The position numbers and the translations under genes were made by a program. Under the pieces are notes generated by a model. It was given only the letters and a program-made list of their open reading frames with translations, was not told where the DNA came from and did not search any database. From JBFLVQ01 sp040758525 (GTDB lineage: Bacteria; Acidobacteriota; Blastocatellia; Chloracidobacteriales; JADJPF01), in the NCBI GenBank assembly GCA_040758525.1, contig JBFLVQ010000037.1, positions 1-28,930 of the forward strand: DNA of 28,930 nt, read 5' to 3'. Below, piece after piece: positions 14,498 through 22,249 of the stretch (positions are counted from its first letter, which is position 1; each line of letters opens with the position of its first letter).

Positions 14498-16030
14498 TTA
14501 GTAATGAGTGATGATCTCAACTATCTCTAGCTCTATCTTATACTGAGACGGTAGCGATAACGGCAGCGAGAGATTATCTATATTAGCAACACCAGTATCA
14601 GGCAGTGTTGCATGTGTGAGATTGTTATCACCATCTCTAAGAAATATTTCGATTGCCTGAACCTGGCCAAAACTTCTTGCCCCTCTAATTTTCAATCTAA
14701 TTGCAAAACCACGTGAATCGGTAGGTAAGGCAGGCGATGTCTCAGGTGTAATGGCAGGCAATGTAAAAGTCGCTCTCTGCTCATTGCGCAATACCAGCAG
14801 CAGACTACCTACATTACGATTATGATCAAAATAGGCGATCACCACTGTCAACAGGTCGTCCTCTTGTGTAAAACCTGCTTGACACCCCTGACAGTTAAAG
14901 GTCTTAAGGAGATCAGGATTATTGTTAGGTCGCAGCACCACCCGCAAGGGCACGAGCTCTAGTGCAGGATTGTTTCCCGCTGCCAGCGCCAGGGTGAACT
15001 CAGCCGACGGACCAATCTCTAACTCTGGTATAGTGAAACGGATGGTGCGCTGCTCATTGGCTTGTGTGAAGACTAGATTGGCAGCACTAGCAACTTCTTG
15101 CTGGAAACGCAATAATCTTGCAAGGTTTTGATTGAGGGTAAGATCGAGAACATTGCTATCAAAGCGTGGTTCAAGCGTGACCGTGAGACCAGTAGCGGGT
15201 GGCCGCCCTTGCAGGATCAGTGTAGTGCTAACAACTTGCTCTTCCCTTACACGCAATCCACCTGTAGTTGCAAAACCTAGACGTACGATCCCACGTCCAC
15301 GCGCTGTGAGCGTTAATGGAGCACCAGCATTAGAAAGAATTCTGATCTCTGCAACACTACCAGTTAAAGGATCGATCTCTTGTGGTGCAAAGGTGATACT
15401 CATTTGGACGTTGCCACCGGCTAGGATCTGTGTAGTTGGCAGAGGGGAGATTTCAAAACCGTTGAGTCCTTGTAAGGTCTCTGCGGTAACGTCTGTGATC
15501 TGTAAAGGTGCAGCATTGCTGCCTCCTATATTGCTAATCGTGAAACTGAGTGTACGACTTTCGCCGGTAAGAACTTGGCCAAAATCGAATGTCGTGGGCT
15601 CTACAGCAAGTTGTGGTGGTGCCAGATCATTATCAATGATCGTAAGCACGGCTGTACTTGGGCTGCCTAGACCAGCTCTTTGTGTAGGATTGCTAAGTAC
15701 CAAATTAACGGTTTCATTCTCTTCCAAAAGATTGTCATCAATGATCGGCACAGTGAAAGTTTGACTACCTTGATCAGTAAAAGTTACTGTCCCAGTGCTG
15801 GTGATATAATCGACTCCGGCAGTAGCACTGCCGTTAGTAGTAGCATAATCAACAGTGAGTGATCCATCCAAGCCATCACCGGTCAGAGTAACAGTAATAG
15901 TCGCAGTTTTACCATCCTCACTAACACTGTAGGAGGCTGAACTAAACTGTACTGTGAGGGGAGATTGAGCGTAGACCTGCGCGCTGCAGATTATCCCGCA
16001 GACGATCATTAAGAGAACTTGTCGCCACAT
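14498..16030 (-). CDS. Secreted Calx-beta / choice-of-anchor-D type beta-sandwich protein
   Basis: 510 residues from the ATG at 16030, with AAGGTGA upstream; this start gives a clean signal peptide (MWRQVLLMIVCGIICSAQ, cleaved after YAQ near residue 22). Residues about 23-140 are a Calx-beta domain: YSVSEDGKTATITV, ATAGVDYITSTGTVTF, IDDNLLEENETVNLVLS and the closing IIDND. Residues about 143-250 form a second immunoglobulin-like domain of the ASH/choice-of-anchor-D type (FDFGQVLTGESRTLSFTISN). The remaining 260 residues are predicted beta strands with a CQGCQ pair and no family I recognise. Calx-beta domains bind calcium in adhesins and surface proteins. The role is probably extracellular or envelope, but not defined. 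It lies 58 bp downstream of another secreted protein gene, probably in one transcript. Confidence 0.8.
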   Translation of the reverse strand: MWRQVLLMIVCGIICSAQVYAQSPLTVQFSSASYSVSEDGKTATITVTLTGDGLDGSLTVDYATTNGSATAGVDYITSTGTVTFTDQGSQTFTVPIIDDNLLEENETVNLVLSNPTQRAGLGSPSTAVLTIIDNDLAPPQLAVEPTTFDFGQVLTGESRTLSFTISNIGGSNAAPLQITDVTAETLQGLNGFEISPLPTTQILAGGNVQMSITFAPQEIDPLTGSVAEIRILSNAGAPLTLTARGRGIVRLGFATTGGLRVREEQVVSTTLILQGRPPATGLTVTLEPRFDSNVLDLTLNQNLARLLRFQQEVASAANLVFTQANEQRTIRFTIPELEIGPSAEFTLALAAGNNPALELVPLRVVLRPNNNPDLLKTFNCQGCQAGFTQEDDLLTVVIAYFDHNRNVGSLLLVLRNEQRATFTLPAITPETSPALPTDSRGFAIRLKIRGARSFGQVQAIEIFLRDGDNNLTHATLPDTGVANIDNLSLPLSLPSQYKIELEIVEIITHY

Positions 16031-16088
16031 AGCAGTCACCTTAGCCTTTTGCTGAATAATTCTGAGGATTATCAGTAAATACATCTCT

Positions 16089-17159
16089 TCAATCGCGACC
16101 GATCACTTCCAGATCGGCGCCTAGAGTGAGCCCAGAGTCAACCCTATCACGATTATCACGTTGTCGGATCGATTGTTGTAGACCAAAGCCACCTGCGGCA
16201 GCGATCCCTGCCAGTGTTACAATCTGCATAGTATTAAGGCCAAAGATCGCACCACCCTGAATATTGATCGTCATGGTCGCCATGGCTGCCGTACCTGCGA
16301 TAGTGGCAGTGATCGCCAATTTACCAGGCTGTGATCCAGCCAAGAAATTGGTACGCGCAATACCATTGGCATCAGTTACCGCAGTTGCAGGAGAGAAGCT
16401 ACCCGCAGTATTGCCGGTTAAATCACGACTTTGAAACACTATCACCATACCAGGGCGTGGCCGTTCCTGCTTGTCGGTAACTTTGACCTGTAGTTCAAGC
16501 GAATTGTTAGGCTTCAGCTTCTCTTCCCTACGTGTAAGAAAAGCAATCATATACTCGCCATCACTAATTTGGGTCTGTACCACTGCACCGGTATAGGTAT
16601 TTATTGCCGCGCGTCCATCAACAACACGCACAGTGAAAGCTGCTGGCCTATCGGTACGATTCATTACTAAGGTATTGGCCGCCTCGACAAAGCCATAGAC
16701 GCCAGCAGGCAACTCGATCTTAACTACACCAGCAATAAGTTTTGTATAAACGGTATTGTCAGTCGCAGTAATGGTTAGATCACTATCGGCAGCTAGCATA
16801 AGTTTGCCACGCATACCTAGATCAGCTTGTGCACAAGAAGCCTGGCCTACCTGAATACGACTGCCAAGGCGTAGTACGCCACCTGCGGTTACCTGTTCAT
16901 CAACACGCAAGAGTCCAAACCCTGTTAGCGAACCAATAATCGTATGTAGTTCAATAGCCGATGATCCTGTAGCACGCGCCAATAACCCTCTTGTTGTGGC
17001 ATGTGCAATTGTGTGTACTTGTACCAAAGGTAGCTGGGAATGAGCTGGTACAGTTTCCGAGTCGTACACTGGCTGCTGGCATAGTGCGACCGGAGAATAG
17101 GTACAAGAAAAAATTATTATCAATAGGATCGCTATCTTCGATCGAAGATTAGTACTCAT
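16089..17159 (-). CDS. Secreted FecR-like / bacterial Ig-like protein with C-terminal membrane segment
   Basis: 356 residues from the ATG at 17159; a GTG nine codons upstream is an alternative. The signal peptide is about residues 1-27 (lysine, then ILLIIIFS). Residues about 60-215 are repetitive beta strands resembling FecR-type periplasmic domains (GSRIQVGQASCAQ, KIELPAGVYGFVEA, VRVVDGRAAI). Residues about 230-300 fit bacterial Ig-like domain 1 (LELQVKVTDKQERPRPGMVI, DANGIARTNFLAG). Residues about 305-330 are a hydrophobic glycine/alanine-rich segment before a charged tail rich in Arg and Asp, probably an anchor. The gene precedes the Calx-beta gene by 58 bp. Family assignment is by pattern only; no FecI-type sigma or TonB receptor is nearby. 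Confidence 0.72.
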   Translation of the reverse strand: MSTNLRSKIAILLIIIFSCTYSPVALCQQPVYDSETVPAHSQLPLVQVHTIAHATTRGLLARATGSSAIELHTIIGSLTGFGLLRVDEQVTAGGVLRLGSRIQVGQASCAQADLGMRGKLMLAADSDLTITATDNTVYTKLIAGVVKIELPAGVYGFVEAANTLVMNRTDRPAAFTVRVVDGRAAINTYTGAVVQTQISDGEYMIAFLTRREEKLKPNNSLELQVKVTDKQERPRPGMVIVFQSRDLTGNTAGSFSPATAVTDANGIARTNFLAGSQPGKLAITATIAGTAAMATMTINIQGGAIFGLNTMQIVTLAGIAAAGGFGLQQSIRQRDNRDRVDSGLTLGADLEVIGRD

Positions 17160-17317
17160 AGTCTTATTGCTCCAGATGCAGGACACATTATCACCGGCGG
17201 AAATGCTCGCATAACCAGTGCCACAACCCTAGAAAAGCCTAACAGTCAATCAGTAATAACGCGATCTACTATTAAAAAGAGAGGTTCAAGGAGAAAGTAA
17301 GGGGAGAGAGTAAGAAT

Positions 17318-17349
17318 GGAAAAGAGTATGCCCGCCAATTGACGGGCAT
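17318..17349 (-). terminator. Probable terminator of the TlpA-like gene
   Basis: ATGCCCG (17328-17334) and CGGGCAT (17343-17349) form a perfect 7-bp stem with an 8-nt loop, 30 bp beyond the stop codon at 17380. On the minus strand it is followed by ACTCTTTTCC, a short imperfect T-run. Confidence 0.5.
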
Positions 17350-17379
17350 TGAATAATCCAATAATAGGTATTTTTGTGC

Positions 17380-18612
17380 TTAATTTTTACTCAGCAGTTT
17401 CTCTACGATATCCTCGAATCTACGTTTCACGGTAGTATATTTCTCTCCCGTAGCAGGCCCCCAAAAACCCGTATGGGTACTATCAATCTGACCATCACGA
17501 GATATGAAGATATTGGTAGGATAACCGCCAAACTGCTCCATTCCGGTAATCTGCTTGGCCGGTCCATTTTCGCCGACTTTACCAGCATAAAGCAGCTTGT
17601 AAGGAATCTTGCGAGTACGTTGATAGCGCTCAATCGCACGTAGATCGTCAGCTTCGCTAAGCTGAGCTTCAAAGCAGAGACTTACTATTTCCAACCCACG
17701 CGAATGATATTTGTTATAAAGCTCGATAAGGAAAGGCGTCTCGTCATGGCAGTTGTGACACCATGTGCCCATAATATTGACAATTACAACTTTGCCTTTG
17801 AACTCTGTACCAGGAAAACTGATCTTATTGCCATTAATGTCGGGAAAGGCGAAATTAATACCACTCTTTACCTTGGCGACATTACCAGGATCCGGCAATA
17901 CCACAGCGGCAGCGCGGCGTGCGCCTGTAATCGAGTATTGTGAAAGCGGGCTAGTGCTTACTGCAGCGCTTATCTGTCCACCTGACAGAGTTGCTACCAC
18001 AAGCGAGAGTGACTGTCCATCAAAACGGCTAAGCACTAGACGATCGCCCCAGATCTGTCCACGCATTGCCCCAAAATCACCGGTTGGATCTATACCAGTG
18101 CCTTCGATATTTGAGCCTTGTGCGCGTATTATCAGGCTTACAGGACTCTCTTTGCCAGCTTCATCTTTGGTCACGCAGTACCATTCACCAACAAAATCTT
18201 CTGCAGCACGGGTAGCTTTGGGAGGATTAACCGGAGTGCGTGTAGCGGTAATTTTAAGCTGTGCAGTGGTCGAGCCCTTGCGTATCCAATGTCCTACTAA
18301 CTGATCGCCACTACGCTCTAGTTCAAAACGCACACGCGCATCATCAATACCAAAGGTGAGTTTTCCTGCTTGTAATTGGAAATCTTGTAGTGTTGTGCGG
18401 TGATGGCCGTCTTCAACCACACCAGAAAACTGTCCGCCTGCCTGGCTCAGTTGTAGTTCAAAGCCAAACTCGCCTGCAGGCGCCTGTAGACGTGCATACC
18501 AACGGCCTTCAAACAGAGCAATAGTAGTGCGATCACGCTCGTCTGCAGACACACCAGTCAATAAGACCAGTGCCAACAGGCCAATAAAAGTCAATCGGTA
18601 GAATACTCGCAT
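17380..18612 (-). CDS. Secreted TlpA/ResA-like thiol-disulfide redoxin with N-terminal beta repeats
   Basis: 410 residues; signal peptide about 1-22 (GLLALVLLTGVSA). Residues about 30-125 and 138-232 look like two related lipocalin-type beta units, each opening with a G-x-WY motif (FEGRWYARL, FVGEWYCVT) and containing a GxxxGxG/SG-type strand pattern. Residues about 250-405 are a TlpA-type thioredoxin domain: FPDINGNKISF, KGKVVIVNIMGTWCHNC with the redox pair C285/C288, and the cis-proline loop GGYPTNIF. Such proteins reduce periplasmic disulfides, often for cytochrome c maturation, though general redox roles are also known. The beta extension may recruit a partner. The start has GGAGAAG upstream. 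It lies 35 bp after fumC on the same strand. Confidence 0.88.
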   Translation of the reverse strand: MRVFYRLTFIGLLALVLLTGVSADERDRTTIALFEGRWYARLQAPAGEFGFELQLSQAGGQFSGVVEDGHHRTTLQDFQLQAGKLTFGIDDARVRFELERSGDQLVGHWIRKGSTTAQLKITATRTPVNPPKATRAAEDFVGEWYCVTKDEAGKESPVSLIIRAQGSNIEGTGIDPTGDFGAMRGQIWGDRLVLSRFDGQSLSLVVATLSGGQISAAVSTSPLSQYSITGARRAAAVVLPDPGNVAKVKSGINFAFPDINGNKISFPGTEFKGKVVIVNIMGTWCHNCHDETPFLIELYNKYHSRGLEIVSLCFEAQLSEADDLRAIERYQRTRKIPYKLLYAGKVGENGPAKQITGMEQFGGYPTNIFISRDGQIDSTHTGFWGPATGEKYTTVKRRFEDIVEKLLSKN

Positions 18613-18647
18613 AAGTTCTTCTCCACGATTAAGAGATATAATAATTT

Positions 18648-20069
18648 TTAGCCACCTGTGCCGCCGCCCTTAATACCACCTTCGGTGAGTTCTCTAGGGT
18701 CAAGCAGTTTAGCCAACTCATCAGGACTCAGGTTAGTCATCTCGGCAGCCACTTCACGTACACGTCGATTCTCGGCATAAGCAGTCTTAGCGATCTTGGC
18801 AGCAGCATCATAACCAATCACGGGATTTAGTGCTGTAACCATAATAGGATTCTTCTCCACCAACTCAGCAATATGCTCACGATTTACGGTAAAGCCTGCC
18901 ACTGCCTTGTCGGCAAGCACACGCACAGCACCACTAAGCACAGTGATTGATTGCAATAGATTGTAAGCAATCACTGGCAGCATTACGTTCAGCTCGAAAT
19001 TACCCCACTGTCCCCCCAATGTAACTACAGTGTCATTACCAATCACTTGTGCGCAGGTCATGATCACTGCCTCAGAAATCACTGGGTTGATCTTACCTGG
19101 CATAATAGATGAGCCTGGCTGTAGCGCTGGCAATACGATCTCGGCCAAGCCTGCCTGTGGACCAGAATTCATCCAACGTAGATCATTAGCGATCTTCATT
19201 AACGACACTGCCACCGTCTTAAGCTGACCTGATAGTTCTACGGCAGCATCTTGAGTAGCCTGCATTTCAAAGTGATTGGCAGCTTCTTGTAATGGTAGCT
19301 TAGTAATATGCGCCAATTCACTGGCAATACGGCGGCCAAACTCTGGGTGTGCATTGATACCTGTGCCTACTGCCGTACCGCCCAAAGCCAATTCCGCCAA
19401 CCTCGGCAGGGCTGCTTTCACACGCTCTATGCCATGTTCTATCTGGCTGGCCCAGCCAGATATCTGCTGGCTCAGGCGAATTGGCATTGCATCCATTAGG
19501 TGTGTACGGCCTGTTTTGATTACATCATCACATTCATCGGCACGCCGTTTAAGTGTCTCCACCAAGTGCTGAAGCGCTGGTATCAATGTCTCTTGTACAG
19601 TGAGATAAGCAGCAAGATGTATACAAGCAGGGATCACATCATTGGATGATTGGCCCATATTGACATGATCATTAGGGTGGATCTGTTTTGAACCTAGCTC
19701 AGCGCCAATGATTTGTAGGGCGCGATTAGCGATCACCTCATTGGCATTCATATTTGTTGAAGTACCCGAACCAGTCTGAAAGATATCTATAGGGAAATGC
19801 TCATCCCATTTACCGTCAGCTACTTCTTGAGCTGCCTGCTTGATTGCTTTTACTTGATTGGCAGCCAACAATCCCAGCGCTAGATTCACTTCTGCGGCTG
19901 CTAGCTTGATAAGGCCAAGCGCGCGTATAAACTCGCGTGGAAAATGTAACCCGCTAATAGGAAAATTCTCTACTGCCCGCTGGGTCTGGGCACCGTAGAG
20001 CGCGGCAGTTGGTACGCGCACTTCGCCCAGCGAGTCTTTTTCGATACGATAGTCGCTCGCAGATGACAT
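18648..20069 (-). CDS. fumC: Fumarate hydratase, class II
   Basis: 473 residues of the fumarase/aspartase superfamily, which interconvert fumarate and malate (TCA cycle, cytoplasm, homotetramer, no metal). Visible conserved blocks are QTGSGTSTNMNANEV (98-112), HPNDHVNMGQSSND (131-144), KTGRTHLMDAMP with catalytic H190, and the flexible signature loop GSSIMPGKINPV (319-330) with S320/S321. The loop reads PGK, as in fumarases, rather than the PAK of aspartases, and the C-terminus ends LTEGGIKGGGTGG, also fumarase-like. An aspartate ammonia-lyase is the main alternative. The start has AAGGAGAG 6 nt upstream and a good promoter-like sequence further up. It is divergent from nrdR. Confidence 0.92.
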   Translation of the reverse strand: MSSASDYRIEKDSLGEVRVPTAALYGAQTQRAVENFPISGLHFPREFIRALGLIKLAAAEVNLALGLLAANQVKAIKQAAQEVADGKWDEHFPIDIFQTGSGTSTNMNANEVIANRALQIIGAELGSKQIHPNDHVNMGQSSNDVIPACIHLAAYLTVQETLIPALQHLVETLKRRADECDDVIKTGRTHLMDAMPIRLSQQISGWASQIEHGIERVKAALPRLAELALGGTAVGTGINAHPEFGRRIASELAHITKLPLQEAANHFEMQATQDAAVELSGQLKTVAVSLMKIANDLRWMNSGPQAGLAEIVLPALQPGSSIMPGKINPVISEAVIMTCAQVIGNDTVVTLGGQWGNFELNVMLPVIAYNLLQSITVLSGAVRVLADKAVAGFTVNREHIAELVEKNPIMVTALNPVIGYDAAAKIAKTAYAENRRVREVAAEMTNLSPDELAKLLDPRELTEGGIKGGGTGG

Positions 20070-20109
20070 TGATCTCTCCTTAGCACTTGATCTAGATCTA
20101 TGGGTTGGT

Positions 20110-20138
20110 ATTTTATGAGCTAGACGAGTTTCTCACAA
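20110..20138 (-). promoter_or_regulatory. Candidate fumC promoter
   Basis: On the minus strand TTGTGA (20133-20138), a 17-bp spacer and TAAAAT (20110-20115) fit a housekeeping promoter. They predict a leader of about 34 nt before the fumC ATG. Confidence 0.5.
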
Positions 20139-20235
20139 TTGCTCAGCGCGGCTTGTTGCCGTACTCTAACCACAACTTATAGTAGCACTTGCACTGTTTT
20201 TCTGCATCCTACAACAATATAGCTGAAGAAATTGC

Positions 20236-20263
20236 TTGATTCGCACTGCCGCTTGTGTGATAT
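20236..20263 (+). promoter_or_regulatory. Candidate nrdR promoter
   Basis: TTGATT (20236-20241), a 16-bp spacer and TGATAT (20258-20263) precede the nrdR start by about 50 nt. The match is modest and no NrdR-box-like repeat is evident here. Confidence 0.3.
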
Positions 20264-20313
20264 CTTCGAAGGCGTAGAAACACCCTAAATAAAGCAGCCA
20301 GTGGGAGGTAGCG

Positions 20314-20790
20314 ATGAAGTGTCCTTACTGCGGCTCGACCGACGACAAGGTGATCGATTCGCGTGAGAGTCAGGAGGGTGAGGTAATAAGGCGGCGGCGC
20401 GAATGTATAAAGTGTTCACGCCGTTTCACTACCTATGAGCGACTAGAGCAGTTGCCTTATATGGTAGTTAAAAAAGATGGACGGCGTGAGCCCTTTGATC
20501 GCAATAAGGTGCTTAGCGGTCTTATGAAAGCTTGTGAGAAACGGCCTGTCAGCCCCTCCAAGCTTGAGGATATTACTAATGAAGTAGAGCATTTTGTACA
20601 GGAGTCGAAAGATCGCGAGCGGCCTACGGTAAAGATCGGTGAACTACTGATGCGGCGGCTTAAACAACTCGATAAGGTGGCATTTGTGCGTTTTGCTTCC
20701 GTTTATAAAGACTTCAAAGATGTATCAGAGTTTTTGAATGAGCTGAAGACGCTTACTCAGGTAAATACGCGCAAGAGTGGCGCACGTTAG
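20314..20790 (+). CDS. nrdR: Transcriptional repressor NrdR
   Basis: 158 residues, the normal NrdR length. The N-terminal zinc ribbon has C3, C6, C31 and C34 (MKCPYCGS and ECIKCSRRFTTYER), and the typical RESQEGEVIRRRREC segment is intact. An ATP-cone domain follows at about 49-139 (VVKKDGRREPFDRNKV, then KLDKVAFVRFASVYKDF-like sequence). NrdR senses dATP/ATP through the cone and represses ribonucleotide reductase genes through NrdR boxes. No nrd genes lie in the window. The start has GGGAGG 6-7 nt upstream. The gene opens the plus-strand half of the window, divergent from fumC. Confidence 0.96.
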   Translation: MKCPYCGSTDDKVIDSRESQEGEVIRRRRECIKCSRRFTTYERLEQLPYMVVKKDGRREPFDRNKVLSGLMKACEKRPVSPSKLEDITNEVEHFVQESKDRERPTVKIGELLMRRLKQLDKVAFVRFASVYKDFKDVSEFLNELKTLTQVNTRKSGAR

Positions 20791-21051
20791 CGTCCACCCA
20801 TTTAGCAGCCACGGGGCGGTTTTACGTATTACCCAACCTTGTGCACACAGCACTGTTGTCATTGGCGCGCCAAGACGCTATGATCAGATCAAAGCATGAC
20901 TGTGGCCCAAGGCTGCTGCCGTTCTCAGTTAGAGATAATTAATGACCGGCACAGTTGCGGGTACTGCTGTTATGTAGGGAACAAGTTCATCGCTCATGTG
21001 AATTGGAAAAAAAGCACTCAACGCGGACGCGGCTAGAGGAGGAGGATCGTG

Positions 21052-21303
21052 ATGAAACAACTGGTAGCAGCAATGGCGAGGGCTCTGGTCGATCATCCGG
21101 ACCAGGTTCAGGTAAGCGAAATTGACGGTGCGCAAACAAGCATCATTGAACTACGCGTTGCCGAACCCGATTTGCGACATGTAATCGGCAAAGACGGGCG
21201 CACGGCACGTGCGATGCGAGACATCATCTACGCTGCGAGCAAGAAGCTCAATCGTCGATACCATCTAGAGATTATCGAACCCGGCAAACACGATTCGAAG
21301 TAA
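21052..21303 (+). CDS. khpA: KhpA-like KH-domain RNA-binding protein
   Basis: 83 residues from the ATG at 21052, with AGAGGAGG about 7 nt upstream; a GTG one codon earlier is less favoured. The protein is a single KH domain with the RNA-binding loop VIGKDGR (44-50; GxxG = G46-G49) followed by the helix TARAMRDIIYAAS and a final strand YHLEIIE. It resembles KhpA, a small cytoplasmic protein that acts with KhpB/Jag on small RNAs, cell division and envelope control in Firmicutes. In many genomes the gene follows rpsP. That neighbour is absent here, and a 260-bp gap separates it from nrdR with no gene visible in between. Confidence 0.88.
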   Translation: MKQLVAAMARALVDHPDQVQVSEIDGAQTSIIELRVAEPDLRHVIGKDGRTARAMRDIIYAASKKLNRRYHLEIIEPGKHDSK

Positions 21304-21315
21304 TAATGACGCTAT

Positions 21316-21362
21316 GGCAGGAGAATCTGTGTGACAACTTCTTGTCCACATACTATCCTGCC
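21316..21362. other. Long two-part hairpin between convergent genes
   Basis: GGCAGGA (21316-21322) pairs with TCCTGCC (21356-21362). After a 5x5 internal loop, TGTG-T-GACA (21328-21336) pairs with TGTCCACA (21343-21350) around a 6-nt loop. It lies 12 bp after khpA and 28 bp before the end of the convergent zinc-ribbon gene. There is no T-run on either side, so it may act as a two-way 3'-end structure rather than a classic terminator. Confidence 0.5.
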
Positions 21363-21390
21363 TACCTAAATCTAATCGTCCCGATCAGTG

Positions 21391-21585
21391 CTATGGCAAG
21401 ATCAAAGCCTCGTTGAGGATTTCGACATTCTCTTCCATAAGTGGGGCTTCTATCAGTGCCAAAGCCTCAAAAATATCATTCTGCCAATCATGATTGAGAC
21501 ATTGAGGGCAGTAAGGTTGCTCCCCGGCCAAATGGGCACGTATTAGTAATCGATGGCAACTGGTACAATAGAAATGTTCCGGCAT
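21391..21585 (-). CDS. Small zinc-ribbon protein of unknown function
   Basis: 64 residues. The N-terminal half holds two CxxC pairs (C7-T-S-C10 and C26-P-Q-C29), as in a zinc ribbon. The C-terminal half is an acidic amphipathic stretch (ALALIEAPLMEENVEILNEAL), probably helical. No catalytic motif is visible. It could be a zinc-stabilised adaptor or nucleic-acid-binding protein. GGGAG lies about 10 nt before the start. It is convergent with khpA and separated from the stand-alone PilZ gene by about 150 bp, in divergent orientation. Confidence 0.65.
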   Translation of the reverse strand: MPEHFYCTSCHRLLIRAHLAGEQPYCPQCLNHDWQNDIFEALALIEAPLMEENVEILNEALILP

Positions 21586-21739
21586 AAGATCGCTTGCTCC
21601 CTTCTATAAGCTTACCATCTTACTGACAAGCGCATTTTAATCTTTCTTGGTCTATGTTGCTAGCCGTGATCTACCTCTAAATGGATGAAACAGGCAACGG
21701 ATTGATAAAAGGGATCAACTAACGAATGGAGAAAGTCTT

Positions 21740-22117
21740 ATGGAGATCGCTAATAAATTGAATCGCCGTGAGCCAAGACTGCGACTCTCGCTTCCGATCG
21801 TAAGTGAGTGGCAGACTCAGGATGGTTTGTTAATACGTGTAAGCACACTTTCAAACAACATCAGTTATTATGGTCTGGGCATAACATTGGCTGCTAATGT
21901 CAATTGGTCTAGAACTGGCTTACACTTAGGTAGCCGAATAAAATTGGCTGCCAACAATTATCGTTATTTGACGACAGGTACTGTGCAGCATATCTCACTG
22001 CAACCGGACGGCAGTTGGTTAATCGGAATTAAGCTTGACAGTCCACTCTTTTCTTGGCTGGCACGCTATAAGGTCTGTAGCCAGCAACTGCTCGCTAACT
22101 TTGTACCCCTAGCTTAA
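21740..22117 (+). CDS. Stand-alone PilZ-domain protein
   Basis: 125 residues that make up one PilZ domain. Both cyclic-di-GMP-binding motifs are present: R9-R-E-P-R13 (RxxxR) and N40-I-S42-Y-Y-G45 (D/N-x-S-x-x-G), followed by beta strands (GSRIKLAANNY, LTTGTVQHISL, GSWLIGIKLD). Single PilZ proteins act as c-di-GMP-responsive adaptors on motility, exopolysaccharide or protein export machinery; its partner here cannot be read. The start has GGAGAAAG 6 nt upstream. It is upstream of the catabolic operon but separated from it by 132 bp that contain a promoter-like sequence, so it is probably transcribed separately. Confidence 0.83.
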   Translation: MEIANKLNRREPRLRLSLPIVSEWQTQDGLLIRVSTLSNNISYYGLGITLAANVNWSRTGLHLGSRIKLAANNYRYLTTGTVQHISLQPDGSWLIGIKLDSPLFSWLARYKVCSQQLLANFVPLA

Positions 22118-22174
22118 CGACCAATAATCCGCCATTAAATATTCCCCCATAGGTAATATTTCCATCCTTATTTC

Positions 22175-22205
22175 TTGGGAAATTAATGACGCAGTGGAGT
22201 ATAAT
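22175..22205 (+). promoter_or_regulatory. Candidate promoter of the catabolic operon
   Basis: A perfect TATAAT (22200-22205) lies 45 bp before the first start codon. The best -35 is TTGGGA (22175-22180) with a long 19-bp spacer, so the promoter may need an activator. Confidence 0.38.
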
Positions 22206-22249
22206 AGAGCCTCTGTGAGACTCCAACCGTCTAACGTAGGCTTTAGTTT

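Noticed and set aside
22137..22161. Inverted AAATATT / AATATTT between the PilZ gene and the catabolic operon
   Set aside because: Pure A/T arms of this length are expected by chance in an AT-rich gap.
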